Shown here piece after piece: positions 1 through 14,536 of a stretch of DNA of 64,000 nucleotides. The notes beneath the pieces are model-generated. The model saw only the letters and a program-made list of their open reading frames with translations, was not told the origin of the DNA and did no database searches. Source of the stretch: Nymphaea colorata (lineage: Eukaryota; Streptophyta; Magnoliopsida; Nymphaeales; Nymphaeaceae); contig NC_045146.1 of the NCBI RefSeq assembly GCF_008831285.2, positions 4,288,972-4,352,971 on the forward strand. Direction: 5' to 3'. Both the position numbers and the translations under genes were made by a program. Each line of letters starts with the position of its first letter. Position 1 is the stretch's first letter.

Positions 1-719
1 ATCGCTCGAGACTAGATTGACAATGATCTAGGTCAATCAAGCAAAGAGTTGCTCAAGCGAGCTTACTCTTTTCAACATTTTCGAAATGAACTAATTCTAG
101 AAAGATAATCGATGTTTTCAAAACAAAGGAAAATAGAGAAGGTGACTAAAGATTAGGTGTTTTCTTTGATCTCTTTTGGAATTTCCCAAAAGACTAAAGG
201 GAGCAGCCTAAAATAGGTGTGCCCCTCCCTTATTTTCAATTTAAAATGAATCAACAAAGATTCAAAAAATAAAAAAATAAAAAATTTTAATGGCAGCCCA
301 GCTGGGCATGTCATTTAGGTTGGTTTCAAGAATGAAACTAGAATTTTATCCCAAAAACTAGAATTGTTCTCAAATAAATCACCAAAATCTCGAAAACTTC
401 TGAAATATAGAAATGTTCTCAATCAAATCCAAGTTTTTATTCAACATGAACTTTTTAAAATCCAAAATCCAATTTTTGCACGTGAATGTAGGCAAAATAA
501 TTTGTCAAGCTTGAGAAATCGTAAACTTTGGGTTGATTACCTCTGTTAATGGCAGTAAAAACAGTCGATTCTCTTACCGATGGACGGGTATCTTTCTCTT
601 AAGAACTATTTTCAAGCAAAAACCAAAAATTTTCTGCTTCACGCATGACCCCACACTTCTACGAGAAGGACGAGGTGCGAACAAAATTGGATTGTACATT
701 TTTTAATAGTCCACTCTCT
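1..719. other. Non-coding stretch, no gene seen
   Basis: AT-rich sequence with no recognisable coding match. The only open frame (364-549, plus) is lysine/asparagine-rich, low in complexity and resembles nothing I know. The stretch may belong to the 3' flank of the Copia remnant that starts at about 720, but no LTR boundary is visible. Confidence 0.5.
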
Positions 720-3700
720 ATTATTGATTGCACTCCTTAACAACCAGCCTTGCTTTGTAATAAGCAATTGTCTTATTTGACCTTTTTTTTATTGTAAGAA
801 ACCATTTGCATCCATGCAAATTCTGTATGTGATTGTGAGCTTCCAATGACAAAGTTCGGTTTTTATGAAGTTTTATTATATCTTCTTGAGTGAGCTTGGA
901 GCCATTCAAGATTTGAGACAGCTTGGACATGATTACCTGACTCTTTCTTCTCATCAAATTTAAGAAGAGTTATAGCAGAATAGGTTTTTGGAACTCGTGT
1001 GTAGTCTACAGACAAGTCAATAGTTTGATTTGTTCTAGGTGAAATTTGAGAGGAGACCTCATTATTGGAGTTTTCGTTCGAGGAGGGGCCTAAGCTTTGA
1101 TTTAAGCATTACTCTGTGGTTGGGTCTTGATTTGATGATGATGATAACCTGCATTCTTGCTTTTCCCCACTTTGAACACCAATGGAACTTGGAAGAAGAA
1201 TGTCGTGAGGAGACTCATGCTGCACTAGATAGGACATTAAGATTGGACGTTGGCCTTGATTGATGTGTGGGCATTTTCATTGATTTTTATCCAATTAGCA
1301 ATGCCATTTTTTGTAATAGGGCCTTCTGTTTTCCAAACATAAGAAATTGATTTCATTTAATTGAACATGTCTTGAACTAACAATTTTGTCAAAACCATAA
1401 AACAAGAAACTTTTGTGAATCGCTCCATAGCCAAGAAATGTACAATTATGGGATTTTCGTTTAGCATTGTTTTCCTTTTATGGTACTAGAAGTGGATAGC
1501 TAGTACAATTAAAAACAAATCTTAAAACGGGTATATGAAGGCGGATTCTTCAATAACATCTCATATGAGGTTTTTTCTTGAAGATTGATCATGGGAAGCC
1601 TATTTATAAGAAGATTGAAACACGTTGGACCAAAATTGTAAAGGCATACACTTATGAATGATTGGAGGCAACGTCCTATTGACAACCATATTACTAGAGA
1701 TGGCTGACTAGATTCTCCTACATGAAGAAGCTGCCACGAGGTCAACTAAGAGTCCACTAAGAGACAGCCACTGGTACGAGAGAAGACTACGCATGGAGAT
1801 GTTCACATTGAAGCATGCTCTATTCTTCCCCATTTTGTAATTGGGTACAAAAACAATGCACTCCTGCTTACATATAAATTTTGTGGTCTTATGCACAAAC
1901 TAAGAGAAAAGAAAATACTCACATCTATCTAAAGAAATAGCGACAAGACCCAATAAATCGGTATGAGGATTGGATGTTATTAGTACCTGTACTAGGTGTA
2001 ACCAATCCAAGGCTCAAACTACTTTGTTTAACAACTAATGAAAAACGCAAAACATGAAATGCATATGTTCCTATAATTTGAAAAGGGAATTGATTTTATA
2101 AACTAAGGAATGCTTAGGGCAGCAATAATGAAGTTGTCAAAATTGTCCTTATCATCATCAGGTTTATGAAGTGAAATTTTAGTTGGATGATGCATGCTAT
2201 ATGCTTTTAGAAAAAAATTGAGAAAACAAATCAGGAACCAAGGTGGAAAATTGAATTTGAAAATGGATGTAAAAAATATTTTTGAGAGAAAAAGTTAGAA
2301 GACATGATGCATGTTTTAAAAGTATGTTCCAAAAGATACAAAGACATGCATTTGAGTGGCTCATCCCAGTTTGCACTATATGATGATATTTTCTTTCTAC
2401 CACATCATTTTGTTCAAGTCTATATAGAAAAGTGAACCATCTTCTCATTTCACTTTGGCATAGACAATCATTAAAATGACTACTAATAAATTCTTTCTCA
2501 GGACAGTGGAAAAATTTAATATGAAAGACCACTTGGTTTTTTACTTCTACTTTGAATTTTTGAATACATTGAAAAACATCAAATTTTGCAATGATTGAAA
2601 ATAACTAATATAGTAAAATTATCAACAATGTACAAATAATAATGATGACATTCTCGTGAATCAACTAGGACAGATCCCCAAAGATCAACATGGAGCACTT
2701 TAAAAGAGCACTTACATAAAAATCAACAGGTTCTTGTGCAAAATTACTGGGAGAGATGGCAAATCAAACAACAATTTATAGCTTTGCAAATGCGACCAGT
2801 GGAACAAAATAGTTTATGCATAGAAGTAAAGAATAGCGACTCATTATTTAGATATGGTAACATCTTCTCATTAGGATGTTCCAAACTGTAGTGCCACATT
2901 TGAGCGCCACTTTATTTCCAACAACAATGTTAGCTAAAGGTTAAACAACCGCTGAATCCTTCGTTATAGACCATCAATTATAAAGCTGTTTATGCTTTTA
3001 ACCTCAATGCAACACCCTTCCTCTTTTACTATCTTTAACAAGAAACTCAATAAAACAATTATTGATGACCAAAAATTGAGCAATTGATAACAAGTTTTTA
3101 TGAATATAGGAACTTGCAGAACATTGTTCAATTGAAATTATATTGAGAATCAAGTAATATGCTACATATCGATACAATTTGGAGAGGTGCACTATTACCC
3201 ATTGTAAGTTTTTCATTTCAAGTATAAGTGGATTTAATGTTGATATTGTTTGAGTTGAAGATTGTGTGATATGTTATGTCGATGCTCAGGTACCAAGATG
3301 GATCAATAAGTCTCATCCATTGACTATGCAATGAATGTTTTGGGGATGTCATAGCATTGACGGGTTGTATGGTATTTGACACTAGGGTTGGAGGTAGGTG
3401 TAGGAAATTGTCCACACATGCCCACAAAATGTGTTTTGTTTTCATATTGAAACTTTATGACAGCTCTTTCATTTACATATATGCACTCATTCAAAATTTA
3501 AAATTATATAACTAGTACCCCTTAGCCAAAATTTTTTTACTCCACCCCTACTTGCGACAAAAAACTAGACGTACACAAGGCACTCAAATTGTTTCTTGTT
3601 GTGAGATTTTGCCTTGAATAGAATATTTAGAGATGTGCATACATCATTGTGGTTGTAATTTTGTGGACAGTTATTATAGAACTAACATCCCCATCCCCTA

Positions 3701-3915
3701 TTATGAAGGTTTTGATGTCTACAACCATGACCAAATTGATAGAAGGAGGCAATTGCTGCATTATCTAATGGTTCTTTGGGAGTTGGAGAATACAGTTGAC
3801 TTGTTGTCAGCAACATTGAAAGATAATAAAAGGCCTACAACAACAATATAGGATAAATAGATCAGAAAACATGCACTTATGTCTCAATAACTAGTGTTGA
3901 AGCTTTGATACTACA
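720..3915 (-). mobile_element. Decayed Ty1/Copia retrotransposon, minus strand
   Basis: Copia polyprotein pieces appear in the expected order when read on the minus strand from high to low coordinates, with frameshifts and stops between them. At about 3004-3130 is a protease/GAG-pre-integrase junction (HKNLLSIAQF, then KDSKRGRVLH). At about 2820-2900 is the GAG-pre-integrase core (WHYSLEHPNEK). At about 2340-2420 is the integrase core (NDVVERKYHHIVQTGMSHS). At about 1509-1630 is INRLPM with YEMLLKNPPSY. At 721-830 is the start of the reverse transcriptase domain (GCKWFLTIKKRS, YKARLVVKECNQ). The catalytic reverse transcriptase and RNase H are missing at the left, so the 3' part is lost. A primer-site-like AGTATCAAAGC on the minus strand near 3900 may mark the inner edge of a 5' LTR. 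Non-functional remnant; the outer limits are inferred. Confidence 0.85.
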
Positions 3916-4700
3916 TTAATAATTAATGTGAAGAGCAAGCAATAATAGATCAATGCATAGGTATATATAGCCATTCAGCAGAAGCCCACATCTAATCACC
4001 CTCTTTCTCAATGTTTCAATGAGAAGGGAGATTTCGCTATGTAAAGCATATGAGTTGTTACATCAATATCTTTTTAGTGAGACTGATAAATGGTTTCTAT
4101 GACTGTTCTTCAGCTCAATCTTTTGTTTCCTTTCAACAATAACATAAAACGTCTCCTTTCCTTCATTGGATTTCTCATTTGTAATGGTTCCTTTTCTAGC
4201 ACCAGTATGACATTGGAAGTACTTACAAAATCCTGAATATACACATACACTACATATGTATATGTGTGTGTGTGTATATATATGTATATGTATATATATA
4301 ACTTTTACTAACATTTTAAGCATGTGAAAACTTTAATTCGATGCAACTATGTCACAGATGTGGATTCTATGCATTATTAAAGAATGAATGGAACAAATTA
4401 ACATATATACAAGAGAAAAATAAAAAATAAAGAACAAACAAAGAACAAGAAAATGTCCAAATGTGTTCAAATGTTTCCTGAAGGATTTAAGAAGAAACGA
4501 GAAATGAATCCTACTGATCACCTCCTTGCAAGGATTCCCACAGCATAAAGTGAAGGTAGACAATTTGTTATCCTTCAAGTTCTGAATGTTATGCATAGTA
4601 GAATTGATACATTTCTTTTAGAAACTTGGCCTTGCTACAATGCCAGCCCGACATTTCAACCAATTAAATCCAATAATAAACTTATCAATGAGAAAGTATT
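3916..4700. other. Non-coding stretch, possible Copia 5' LTR
   Basis: No gene supported. On the minus strand this lies just upstream of the primer-site-like motif of the Copia remnant, and a TATATATAG box at about 3963-3970 would suit an LTR promoter, but no TG...CA ends could be set. A (TG)n(TA)n microsatellite lies at about 4256-4300. Confidence 0.3.
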
Positions 4701-6360
4701 CATTTCAACCAAAGCTATAATTTGCCCATAAGACTCCCTCATATTTTAAAGCATTATTTGCCCCTTCTATAAACCCCGAAACTTTGAAGAAGTGGGTAAC
4801 ATTCATCCTTACAGTCACCATAAGATAAGCAAAACCTCCTAAATTAAGCCAAGGATCAGGCCTGACTGTTGTTAACAACCATAGATAGACATCCTCTCGA
4901 TGATTTAGGCTCCAATTAGTGTTACATATTATATCTCTCTCATCCCATAACAAGATACCAGATTAGTCCCACTTCTCCCTTGGTGTTCATGTAGGGTCAA
5001 GTTACAATTCTTCCATAATCTCTAAATTGATAAAGAAAAGATTAGCACCGGCTTCTTTGGAGCCATTTGATTCTGAATTTGCAACCCCTCTACCATTACC
5101 ACTTCTCCTTTACAGAAAAACCACATGGATCTTTTTTGTCAAAATGTTCATTGAGAAGTGTCCACTGAGCTCGCAGAATAACATCGTTATGTGAAGCATC
5201 AATCACTTCTCTAGAGGGTTGGAAAGGCTTTGTCAAAATAGCATAAATTTTCATCCACTTGAGATCTTTTACATTCAGATTTCCTCAACACAAAGAATCT
5301 TAAGCATTATGTAGCCTTAGAGAAGAAGCTATAAGTCTGATCCAAACAAAGGAGACTTGTGCATTGAAAACTCTCTATTCAACACTCTCACTTGATGAAC
5401 ACTTAAAGTCATTAAAGGTTTATATCTATTTAAATCATCACTCGCAACTTTGAATGACATTAGTGCCTACCATTTGACATTTCGTAAGCACACTCGCAAA
5501 GTTTTGGCTTCACCTTCTTGGACTTTAAAGGAAGGGAACTCATCAAGGTACATAGTGAGTATCATTTTGCCTCAATCAGCACTCCTTTCAATCTGATAGT
5601 TGGCATTAACTCATCAGATTTTCAGAAAGAACTCCTTTCAATATGATCTTGAAGGTCTTTCTCAACGGAATTGTTGAAGCTTTTGAGTTCAATTAGACAA
5701 GAGCGTACACCCCGGCCCTAATTATCATTCCAAAAGTTAATTTTCTTTTCATCTCCAAGTTTTCATTGAGTCATATAACTCACTTCATGCACCCTCATAT
5801 TATTCTTTCCAAATTCAAGAGGCTTTGCTAGAGGGATTAAGGTTTTAGAGATTTTTCCTTTTTTTCCTACATAAAAACAATGCTCAAAAGCACTCCTTAG
5901 AATAAAGTTGAAAGGCTAAGAAGATCAATTGTGCCTTGTCAAAGAGAACAAAATTGAAAAGGCCTAGCCACCATCCTTGTTTTATAGACAGATAGTTTGT
6001 CTGTTAATAAAATGGATTCATCTGTGTTGATCAACATTTCTTATGCATTCTAATCAACCCACCATGTAGATAAAGCAACATCATCCAATATTCAATTATA
6101 TGATAGATTGCATGTCCTATAAGTCAAACTCGACTAGCAGCTCATAAAACTCTACTTTTTCATCTCAACAATAGGAAGCCTTGATATTGCCTTAAAAAAG
6201 GGGGTACGTAGAGGTAGGATGTGGAAAATTTGGGCACGCTCTCAACCCAATATATCCACAATAATATTATAGGTATTAGTGGGAACATGGAAATGGATGA
6301 GGTGTGACTTTGTAGGATTAACTATAGGCTTCATTTCTCATCAAATTTTTTAAACTCAAC

Positions 6361-6933
6361 TTTGCAAAAAAGCATGATATCATCAACATAAAATATCCCA
6401 TAAGAGTTAACATTGGCACTTAAAGATCTAGGCAGTTTAATATATTTCATGCTTTTCCCCCAACAGAGACTTCTAACAAGAACTTCCATTAATAAAATGA
6501 AAAAATATGAGGAAATTAGATCCCTCTGTCTAAAACCACAACTACTCTCAAAGAAAAATCATTATCTTCAATTTAGAACCATAGCAAATGATGCAAAACA
6601 TAGGCAAACCATATACAATGTATATATCCAAAACTCATTAAAACCTAGGTTTCTTAGGTTGACTTTAGGCCTTACTTTATCATAGGCTTTTAATATGTCT
6701 AATTTTAATGACAAAGCTGGACTTATGCAGTTTTCTAGATCATTAACCATCTCATGCACTTCAAGCAACCGTTCATAGATTTTGCACTCCGGGATAAACG
6801 CACCTTGATCAATACCAACAATTCTAGCAATAATCATTTTAATGTGTAACATTATTACCTTAGTAATGGCTTTGTAGAAGACATTACATAAGGCACTAGG
6901 TCTGTAACTTTTCATGTCTACTAAATTTGTCAC
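6361..6933 (-). pseudogene. LINE reverse transcriptase fragment
   Basis: The longest open piece (6568-6933) covers the N-terminal fingers of an L1-type reverse transcriptase. After a frame disruption the palm continues to the YVDD catalytic box at about 6361-6408. In plant L1 elements this box is usually F/Y-A-D-D, so YVDD is a mild variant. Part of the surrounding 4.7-8.9 kb element, with no cellular role inferred. Confidence 0.85.
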
Positions 6934-7812
6934 CTTGAGAATTAGAATAAGATGTAATCTATTGACCTTCTTAACCCATTTATCTATTTTAAAAAAATTC
7001 TTAGCTGCTACTCACACATCCTCATCAACAATGTTTCATAAATGCTTGAAAAATTTTGTTATGAATCCGTCAAACCCAGGAGCTTTTCATATTAAAATGG
7101 CTTTCTTCAATTTTTCATTTGAAACTAATACCAATGAAGATTGATTTTCAGTCATGGACACAACTTGACTCTTGCAGGTTACACAACATCTTAGTTCTAC
7201 CACTAGTGTCTATGAAAAACTCTTGGAAGCATTATTTACATACTATGTGAATACTTTTCAAGCCTTCAAATTTCTGCCAAACAACTTCGATCACCTTTAT
7301 CATCCTCTTATTTTGTCTATTTTTTATATAGCATGATAAAAAGAAATATTTTTATCCTCAATAATAGCCACTGTGTTCTAGGCTATTACTTCCAAAAAAG
7401 CTCTTCCGCTCTTAATCTTTGGTCTAGTTCACTTTTCAAGTTCCAGTCCAGCCCTATATGATATATCTTCCCACAATCTCTATCAAATTGGATCTGCGAT
7501 AGTTTATTCTGCAAGGCTTACACTCTTTGTAAAAGATTGCCATAAAATCTGAAATTCCAAATTAAGAAGATCTTACAGATAACTTCTAATTTCTATAACT
7601 GTTTGATCAACACAACCATAAGTGCAAAGCTGTCAACTTTCTCTTACTTTTTGTTCACATTCATTTCTCATCAACCAACACTGAAAAAAACCTAAAGATT
7701 CTTCTTCCAAAATGTTTATCGTGAATGCACATCAAAGATGCCAACAAAGGTTGTGCTCAGAAATAGTTCTTTTTAAGATGCTTAGTTTCAATGAACTCCA
7801 TTGTAAATCCCT

Positions 7813-8082
7813 TCACTTTTCATTGACGAGAACCCTGTCTGGGCGGCAACGACAATAGACTAAGGCCTCATCCAGGTGATTGTTTGACCAAGTCATATCA
7901 TGTTTTCTATCTTCCAAACCATGTAAATTGTAACTATTTATAAAGGCATTAAACTCCCCACAAGAAGCAGCATTGGGAAGACTGCTAGATTTATCATAGG
8001 ATCCCACATACAATTGAAATTCCTTAATACAATATAAGGAACCTGACTCCCTTATAATAAACTGGACATTTGCCAAAACCAC
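7813..8082 (-). pseudogene. LINE endonuclease fragment
   Basis: C-terminal part of an exonuclease-endonuclease-phosphatase domain of the L1 type. Visible are the FN motif of the catalytic GDFN segment (here GEFN, so the aspartate is changed), the TWSNN strand, and the closing RPDRVLVNEK, which matches the family's R-[IL]-D-R-x-L-V-N. The upstream half is broken by stops. It lies 5' of the reverse transcriptase piece, as expected for ORF2. Confidence 0.75.
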
Positions 8083-10531
8083 AAATTCCTTTTAGCATGT
8101 TTAGTACTAAGACATACACCAAACAAATTAAAACTATGGGAAATTCCAATCAATTGAAATCCAAAAACGAATGTTCCATGCTATAAAATTCATAAATGAA
8201 ACTAGCAAGAAGAGGTCATTACCTTTGAAACACTTGTTGAATCTACCAAGAGTGATCATTTTTATTCTTTGGGAGTCTAGAGAATTTTTAGAAGCAAAGC
8301 TTCTATTGAGATATGAAATAAGGGCCTAACTTTTTAATGGCCTTTTCCCTTCTATAGTGAATTGTAGCAATCTTTCCACGATGACTTTCATCACAGACAC
8401 TCATCTTCTCCTCTGGACATATATTTTTTTGAATATTTAAAAAGACTTGAAGGAGGCCTCGGAAATTGGTCTGAATTACTTCAAATAACTAGTGAAAGAG
8501 ATCTTTAGAAGTGTTTCCTCTTTCATTTTTAGGGCCAAATATAGAACCATGAACAGAAGCAACCTGATCTTTCTATTCCTTATTCAAGTTCGCCTTCGAG
8601 CAAGACTTCTTCTGAACAAATGGCTTCACTTTAGAATCCATATTTGTAATGTCTTCCAAGATTTTTTTTTCTTTCATTTCCTTTTATACTTTATAGAAAT
8701 CACGCCCCAATGGAATTTTATCATTTGCCCCAATCTTGTCTAAGACCTTCCCCCCAATTTCATTTGGGTCTGACTCTAAAGTCAAGACTTCAAACTTGTT
8801 AGAAAATAACCCATAACCAAGAGGGGCCAGGAAGTTCCCTCACCATCCTTTTGCACCTAAGACCCAACAAATCTCTACCTTTGCCTTATGCAAAAATGCA
8901 CCTCAGACCATCCTTCTTTGTAAATTGTCTCATGAAAACTCTCATTCTCCTAAACCATCTTGCATTGAAAGGTTGAATGTGTTGTCGCTTGGTAGAGAGA
9001 GAAAAATTTAATAGTTGAACTAGGGTTTATCGAGTCCCCATCTCCCCCCTACACATAATTGATTAATACTTGTGTGAAAACTTTAATTGCATAATTTACA
9101 TTTTATATACTTGAGTGTAACTTTGAATACAACTAAGAAGTATTTAAGTTGGATATGTAGTGCCAACTTATTGAAAATTCTATTGTCCTATAGGGAATAT
9201 TGAGTGCCCCATTTATGGTTGATGGGCTCACTTTTGGACATGTTTGGCTGTTCAGTGTGGAAAGAGAAACCCCACTAATGTCTATCCTCTCTATGCACCA
9301 AGTTTTCCAAGATTTTGGCAGACCAATTGCCAATTAAATTTGGAAAACAACTAGTTTATTTTCTAAATTAACCAATCACTAACTCCAACGATCCTTTTGA
9401 GTATGAACCCTACTTACACATTTGTATATGATTCATGACAGGAAAATTTTGTTTTTCTACAATGGTTAATAATGAGGAAGGGATTTAATGTTGGAGATAA
9501 AAATAAGAGATTAATGAGGCAAACCTGTCTTTGTCAAAACACATTCATTTGCTCTCGTTCTCATCCTTTTTTGGAAGGATTGAAAATATACAATTTTTTC
9601 ATTCTCATCTAAGTATAATTTTCTCTAATCCTTTTCTTCTACTCATTTATAATTTGACACCTAATTCAACGTACTCTAATCTATTCTTTCCATTTTTTCA
9701 CTCTATTTGTCCAATCTTATTGTTACTTTTGCTAGATGGTAGAGTAGGAATTCAAAGTTATATATCCTTTTAAAAGAATTAAGATCAAATAATAAGTTTT
9801 GAAGATAAAATTTCACTTTTAGTTAAATATTCTAAGTTACCTTTACTGTACATTCATATAAATGAAACTGCAAGTGTATCAGGCATGTGGGTGGCTGAGC
9901 TCATCTGTATTATCCATGCAAACTTGGTTCATGCTCAAGCTCGATTCATTTAATAAGCTAGTGAAATTCTATGAAAGGGAGAAGCATATATATTGCCTTC
10001 AGTAATTTGACAAAGTAATTTCATGAATGCAGGTCTCACTAATTTTTGTACCCACAATGAAACGGGACAGCTTTGGCACTAAGTTAATATCAACACATTA
10101 GTTCTATCCCATCTTTTTAGGGGCAGGGGCATGATTCCCCTCCCCCACTTTTGAAATTTTAAATTTTTACCAGTTAATGTTCCAAAAAAATTAGTTTTGG
10201 TCCCAATGGAATCTTTGGGAAATCAAATAATGCTCACATGCTAAAAATATCTTGGTTCTGCACTACAGCAATGGTCATTAGCGATGGTCAAAACCATGGC
10301 TAAAAATACTTTCAGCCATGGTGTTTATTGTGGCCATTAACAAAAGTGGTTGTGGTAATAGCCCTTGTGACTATTGATCTTTTGCTATGGTTCAAACTAT
10401 GGCCATTGCATCCATCAGCCACAGTTTACTTGGACCATTAACCATGATTTTAGCTATGACTATTACTTACAATTGTCATCGCTTACTTATGCATTTGCCA
10501 TGGAAAAAGCCATGCCTTATATAACTATTTG

Positions 10532-10532
<1 letters not shown>

Positions 10533-10606
<74 letters not shown>

Positions 10607-10607
10607 A
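10533..10607. repeat. Compound microsatellite (TA)n(GA)n
   Basis: An uninterrupted TA run (10533-10580) is followed directly by a GA run (10581-10607). The same TA-then-GA order recurs elsewhere in the window. Confidence 0.95.
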
Positions 10608-13600
10608 ACTTATTCCCTCACAAAATAATTCAAAAAGGTAGATAAACTCTCCAATTTAATTGAATCTAGTGTAATTTTGAACACAGAAACAATAAAGAGC
10701 AGAAATATATTCTAAAATATTGCTCAAAGCAAGCTTCTTTTGTTGCTGCTACCACTGTTGCTGCCTTGGAGAAGCCTGGTTCATCCACTAAAGCCCACTA
10801 GTCAGCTTCTTTTCTTTTATGTGCCTGGCCACTACCTGAAACAAAATATGTTGAAGTATTTCCTGAACCTGGACTTGAACTTATCACTGCTTCTAAGTTG
10901 GGAAATGAAACTCAACATCTTGGCCTCCCACATAGTAACGGAAGTTACACAAAAAAATGTATGAACAAACTTGACAACTTACATTAATTGTGCATATAAG
11001 AAACAACTAAGCCAGTCAGCAGAACATTGTGTACCATAGCATGCTAAACTCACAGCAAAAACAAGCATCACTGCAGCAAAAAGATCTAAGTAAACCTACA
11101 AAGAACCACAAGTTTTTATAAATGTTGGCATTGAGATAAATTATAGCTCAGTATATAACATGTTACGTGAATTGTAACAGTCCAAAACCACAAGTCAGAG
11201 TCATTTTTTTATTTGAAGGTTAGCAGTACAAAATGCTTGATGCATAAGAAACATTAATGGCCATTAAATTATGAATCAATCATGACCATGCTATGTTTGC
11301 GTCCAGTTTCAGATAAGCTTTAGCGAAACATTAGAAATTAATCAAGATGGATAAGAAGGAAAATAAAATCAGTTGTGCTTGATTGATGACAAACTACGAA
11401 TTCTGTGGCCACTAATGATAGAGTATATACCTTTTCTACATTACTAAGTCTCAATCATTCTTTTGTTGGATGCCCTTCTGATACCTCAGATCAACCATGT
11501 ATATTCTTCAATCTACCTACATGATTTTTGAATAGAGAATATTGTCTTTGAATATGAAACTTGCCTTTAATTAGATATTATGGATCATAGATTCGACATT
11601 TACTATGAAAGCAGAACAAAGCTCCATTCTATTGATTGGAGAACCAACACAGAATAAGATGGAAGTACTGACTATTGAGGGAAACAAGTGGAGAAAAAAA
11701 TACATTACTCTGCATTTTGTCAAAGTATGAACATTATCTTATAGAAGTTTTTATATGAAATTTTTTTTCTCAAGTGCTAGCTTAGATACCCAAGGTGGCC
11801 ATGTCTATATTCTTTAAATGAAAAAACTATTGCATTCATTAATAAACGTTTCACATAGTTTAGAGATGACTTTTAAAAGAAAATTAAAAAAAACAATATA
11901 TGTTACACAACATAATCGTTGCCCATACATGTGTTATAAATAATGAATCAATAGGATTCTTCCCCATGCCAATGCACACGAGCACCAAAGTTGCTATTGC
12001 TAAACAAAACATAAACAAAATTACCTGGAAGGGGAATAAATCTCAAAATTAGCAAATAGCACATTGGCTGATCTCACAGCAAAAGCATAATTCACCATAG
12101 TATTTGGATTTGAAATCCATTGGTAGCAATCAAATAGAAGCAACACAAGATAATTTTTTCACACTACCTACCAGTATTACAATTTTCTGTCAGCTTCCAA
12201 TATGCATGTCAAGCACAAGGCAACACTTTCTACGTGCTAAACACTTGCTTTGGTTTCTAGCTTCTGCAGTGACAACTGGTAAATAGAATCATCTTCAAAT
12301 TATGAATCACAGGCAGTTTTAGATGAACATCCAACAAAAGCTACAAGAATAAAAAAATCTGTCTCGTCAATCAAATGGATAGCAATATACAACTTTAAAG
12401 ATGGATACAAGATAGCTAGCAATAGAAAACTGAACCTAATAGAAATTTTGAAAGTATTCTGAACTGAAAGTGTTAGACCAACAATTGCAAACATGCAGCA
12501 TGTGATCAACCAAAAGGGCAATTTTGAACAGAAAAGGATAGCCCCAAAGACTGACAAATAAATCGAAAAATGGTATAATAAATAAGACTAAGAATTTGTG
12601 TTATAGACAACATATATATATGGAGTGAAAAAGAATAAACATACCTTTAGGTTTACATTTATAAAAGTTTAATTTTTCATTGTTTTGGCTTGCAAAAATA
12701 TCATATGAGCTCCAATATACCTATGTCATTAAATTCTACAACGAAAACTATATATATATATATATTAGATTAAATTAATAAGATGCATGCATAATTTGCA
12801 ACATGCTAAAACAAATTTTCTGAAAGCAAAAGATCCATAAGGTTGTCATATATTATGAGCAAATGAGCTCAAGAACAAGGAAAACATACAAGAAGATAGA
12901 AAATTTTTTGTTGACAAGTTGCATGGAGGCACGTTTCCCAATTTAAAGACACTTAGAACAAATTATTTATAGGTAGAAAAAAAAATGTATCTTGCATGTC
13001 TGATACTTGATGGCTCCCAATTTCCACAAAGAACCTGTCAAAGAGATATGCTTTAAATAGTTTGTTTGAAAACATACATAACAGAGAACATGGATGGATG
13101 ATCTTGATTGCCTCCTCTTATGGCAGCCTGCCTGGAAATTAACTCGGCCTGAAGAGAGGAAAGATATAAAAAAATCTGTTGATAGAATGAAAAGCGAGAA
13201 AAATTTGGTAAAATACAAGAGGTTTTTATTAGTGCATATTTTCATTTTCCAGATACACATAGAACGCTAAAATGAATGTATCACAAACAAAGCAGAAAAA
13301 ACAGTATCCCAAATGAAAAGTGATTGTTCTTGCACCTCTTATCATCCTCGCCTTAAGATTTCTTCTACGAAAGGGAAATGCAGAGAGTTCCAAGAAAGAC
13401 ATAAAACAGACTGTCAGAATCCAAAAGCTTGACCAGATGCTTTTCGCCCTTTCTGCTCAAAAAAACTCCGGCTCAGTTCCATGCTAAAAACTTGAAAAAT
13501 CGTGAACACTCCTAACCAAATGCAAAAAAAAATTGGTCATTGGGGTGATGGTGGATGAGGGAGGCGATACAAACCATCTTGAGTATAAAGAAGATGGGGA

Positions 13601-14479
13601 AAGCATAGACCAGTGGTTGTCGACGAGCTCTTAGGCGGCGATGCACATGATAGGCAGGCACTCTTCAGCCAGGCCAGCACGGAGCAAGAGATCGCTTATT
13701 CCGTATTCACTAGGTAGTGACTGCAGTAGCACTGCTATCTCGATCCTTCGATAAAAAATTCTACATGGAAACCCTTTTACTCTAACCTCTCTCGCGAATG
13801 AAAATGTTCACTCAAAAACGAAAAGACCGATGGAAACGAAAACTGGATTTGTGGATCGAGGTTGCAATTCCCGTATACAAGACCCTTGCATCTAGTTATG
13901 GCCGCAGTCATTTTCATGGGACTGGACTGTAGCCATAACATGAAGTGCTGCCACTACGTCTTTCTACTAGAAAGCTTAAGCAAAGTCGATCGCAATGAAG
14001 GAAAACTTAAAAGCATAACGGGTGGTTGAACTCTTAAGCGCACTCAGAAAACTGCTATTGGAACTCCAAGAGAGTGCAGGCAAAGCTCCGGCCTTGCACT
14101 AAATTAATGGGGCCTTAGTTTTCCGTGATTTTGTGCTTGTAAAGGGAGAAAGTGACCATAACCTGCTTTCTCGACCTCATTTATGGTTGCCAGCAACACT
14201 AAGCCACCCGTGACGGCAGAAATAGTGAAGTAGGTGATCTGCGATTGGTCATTTTTTTTACGGGCGCCATCTTGAGAATGTAATGCGATGTTCCCCAATC
14301 ATGCGTGTTAGGTCTTAATGCGATGTTCCCCAATCATGCTTGTTAGGTCTTAAGTCGAATGATGGAATTTAAAAAAAAAAAAATGTTGGAGAAAGCTTAG
14401 AGAAAAAACAAGTAAAATTAGAATTACAGGCATAACATTGTTCCTTTTATGCTGATTAATTTGTTGTCAGTAACATTTA

Positions 14480-14487
14480 CACACACA

Positions 14488-14536
<49 letters not shown>
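14480..14536. repeat. Compound microsatellite (CA)n(CT)n(TA)n
   Basis: Short CA run, then CT (14489-14510), then TA to 14536. Read on the minus strand this is again (TA)n(GA)n. Confidence 0.95.

Larger units (their letters stand above)
4701..8900 (-). mobile_element. Decayed L1-type non-LTR retrotransposon (LINE)
   Basis: Two hallmark domains occur in LINE order on the minus strand. The first is an APE-type endonuclease tail at 7813-8082 (FNAFINSYNLHGLEDRKH, TWSNNH, RPDRVLVNEK). Downstream comes a reverse transcriptase at 6361-6933, with SYRPSALCNVFYKAITKV, DQGAFIPECKIYERLLEVHE, LDILKAYDKV, a GFRQRDLISSYFF segment equivalent to GLRQGDPLSPYLF, and the catalytic YVDDIMLFCK box. Stops and frameshifts separate the pieces, so the element is dead. 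The C-terminal zinc-knuckle/RNase H region and the poly(A) tail could not be found, and the left limit is a guess. The reading at 4705-4953 might be a tail piece but matches nothing I recognise. Confidence 0.75.

Noticed and set aside
10261-10520. CACTA (En/Spm) transposon end
   Set aside because: The start CACTACAGCAATGG and the repeated CCATGG motifs are suggestive, but no matching inverted end or 3-bp target duplication was found.
14104-14298. 64-residue minus-strand frame with a hydrophobic segment
   Set aside because: No recognisable family, no splice or promoter context, and AT-rich surroundings. Probably chance.
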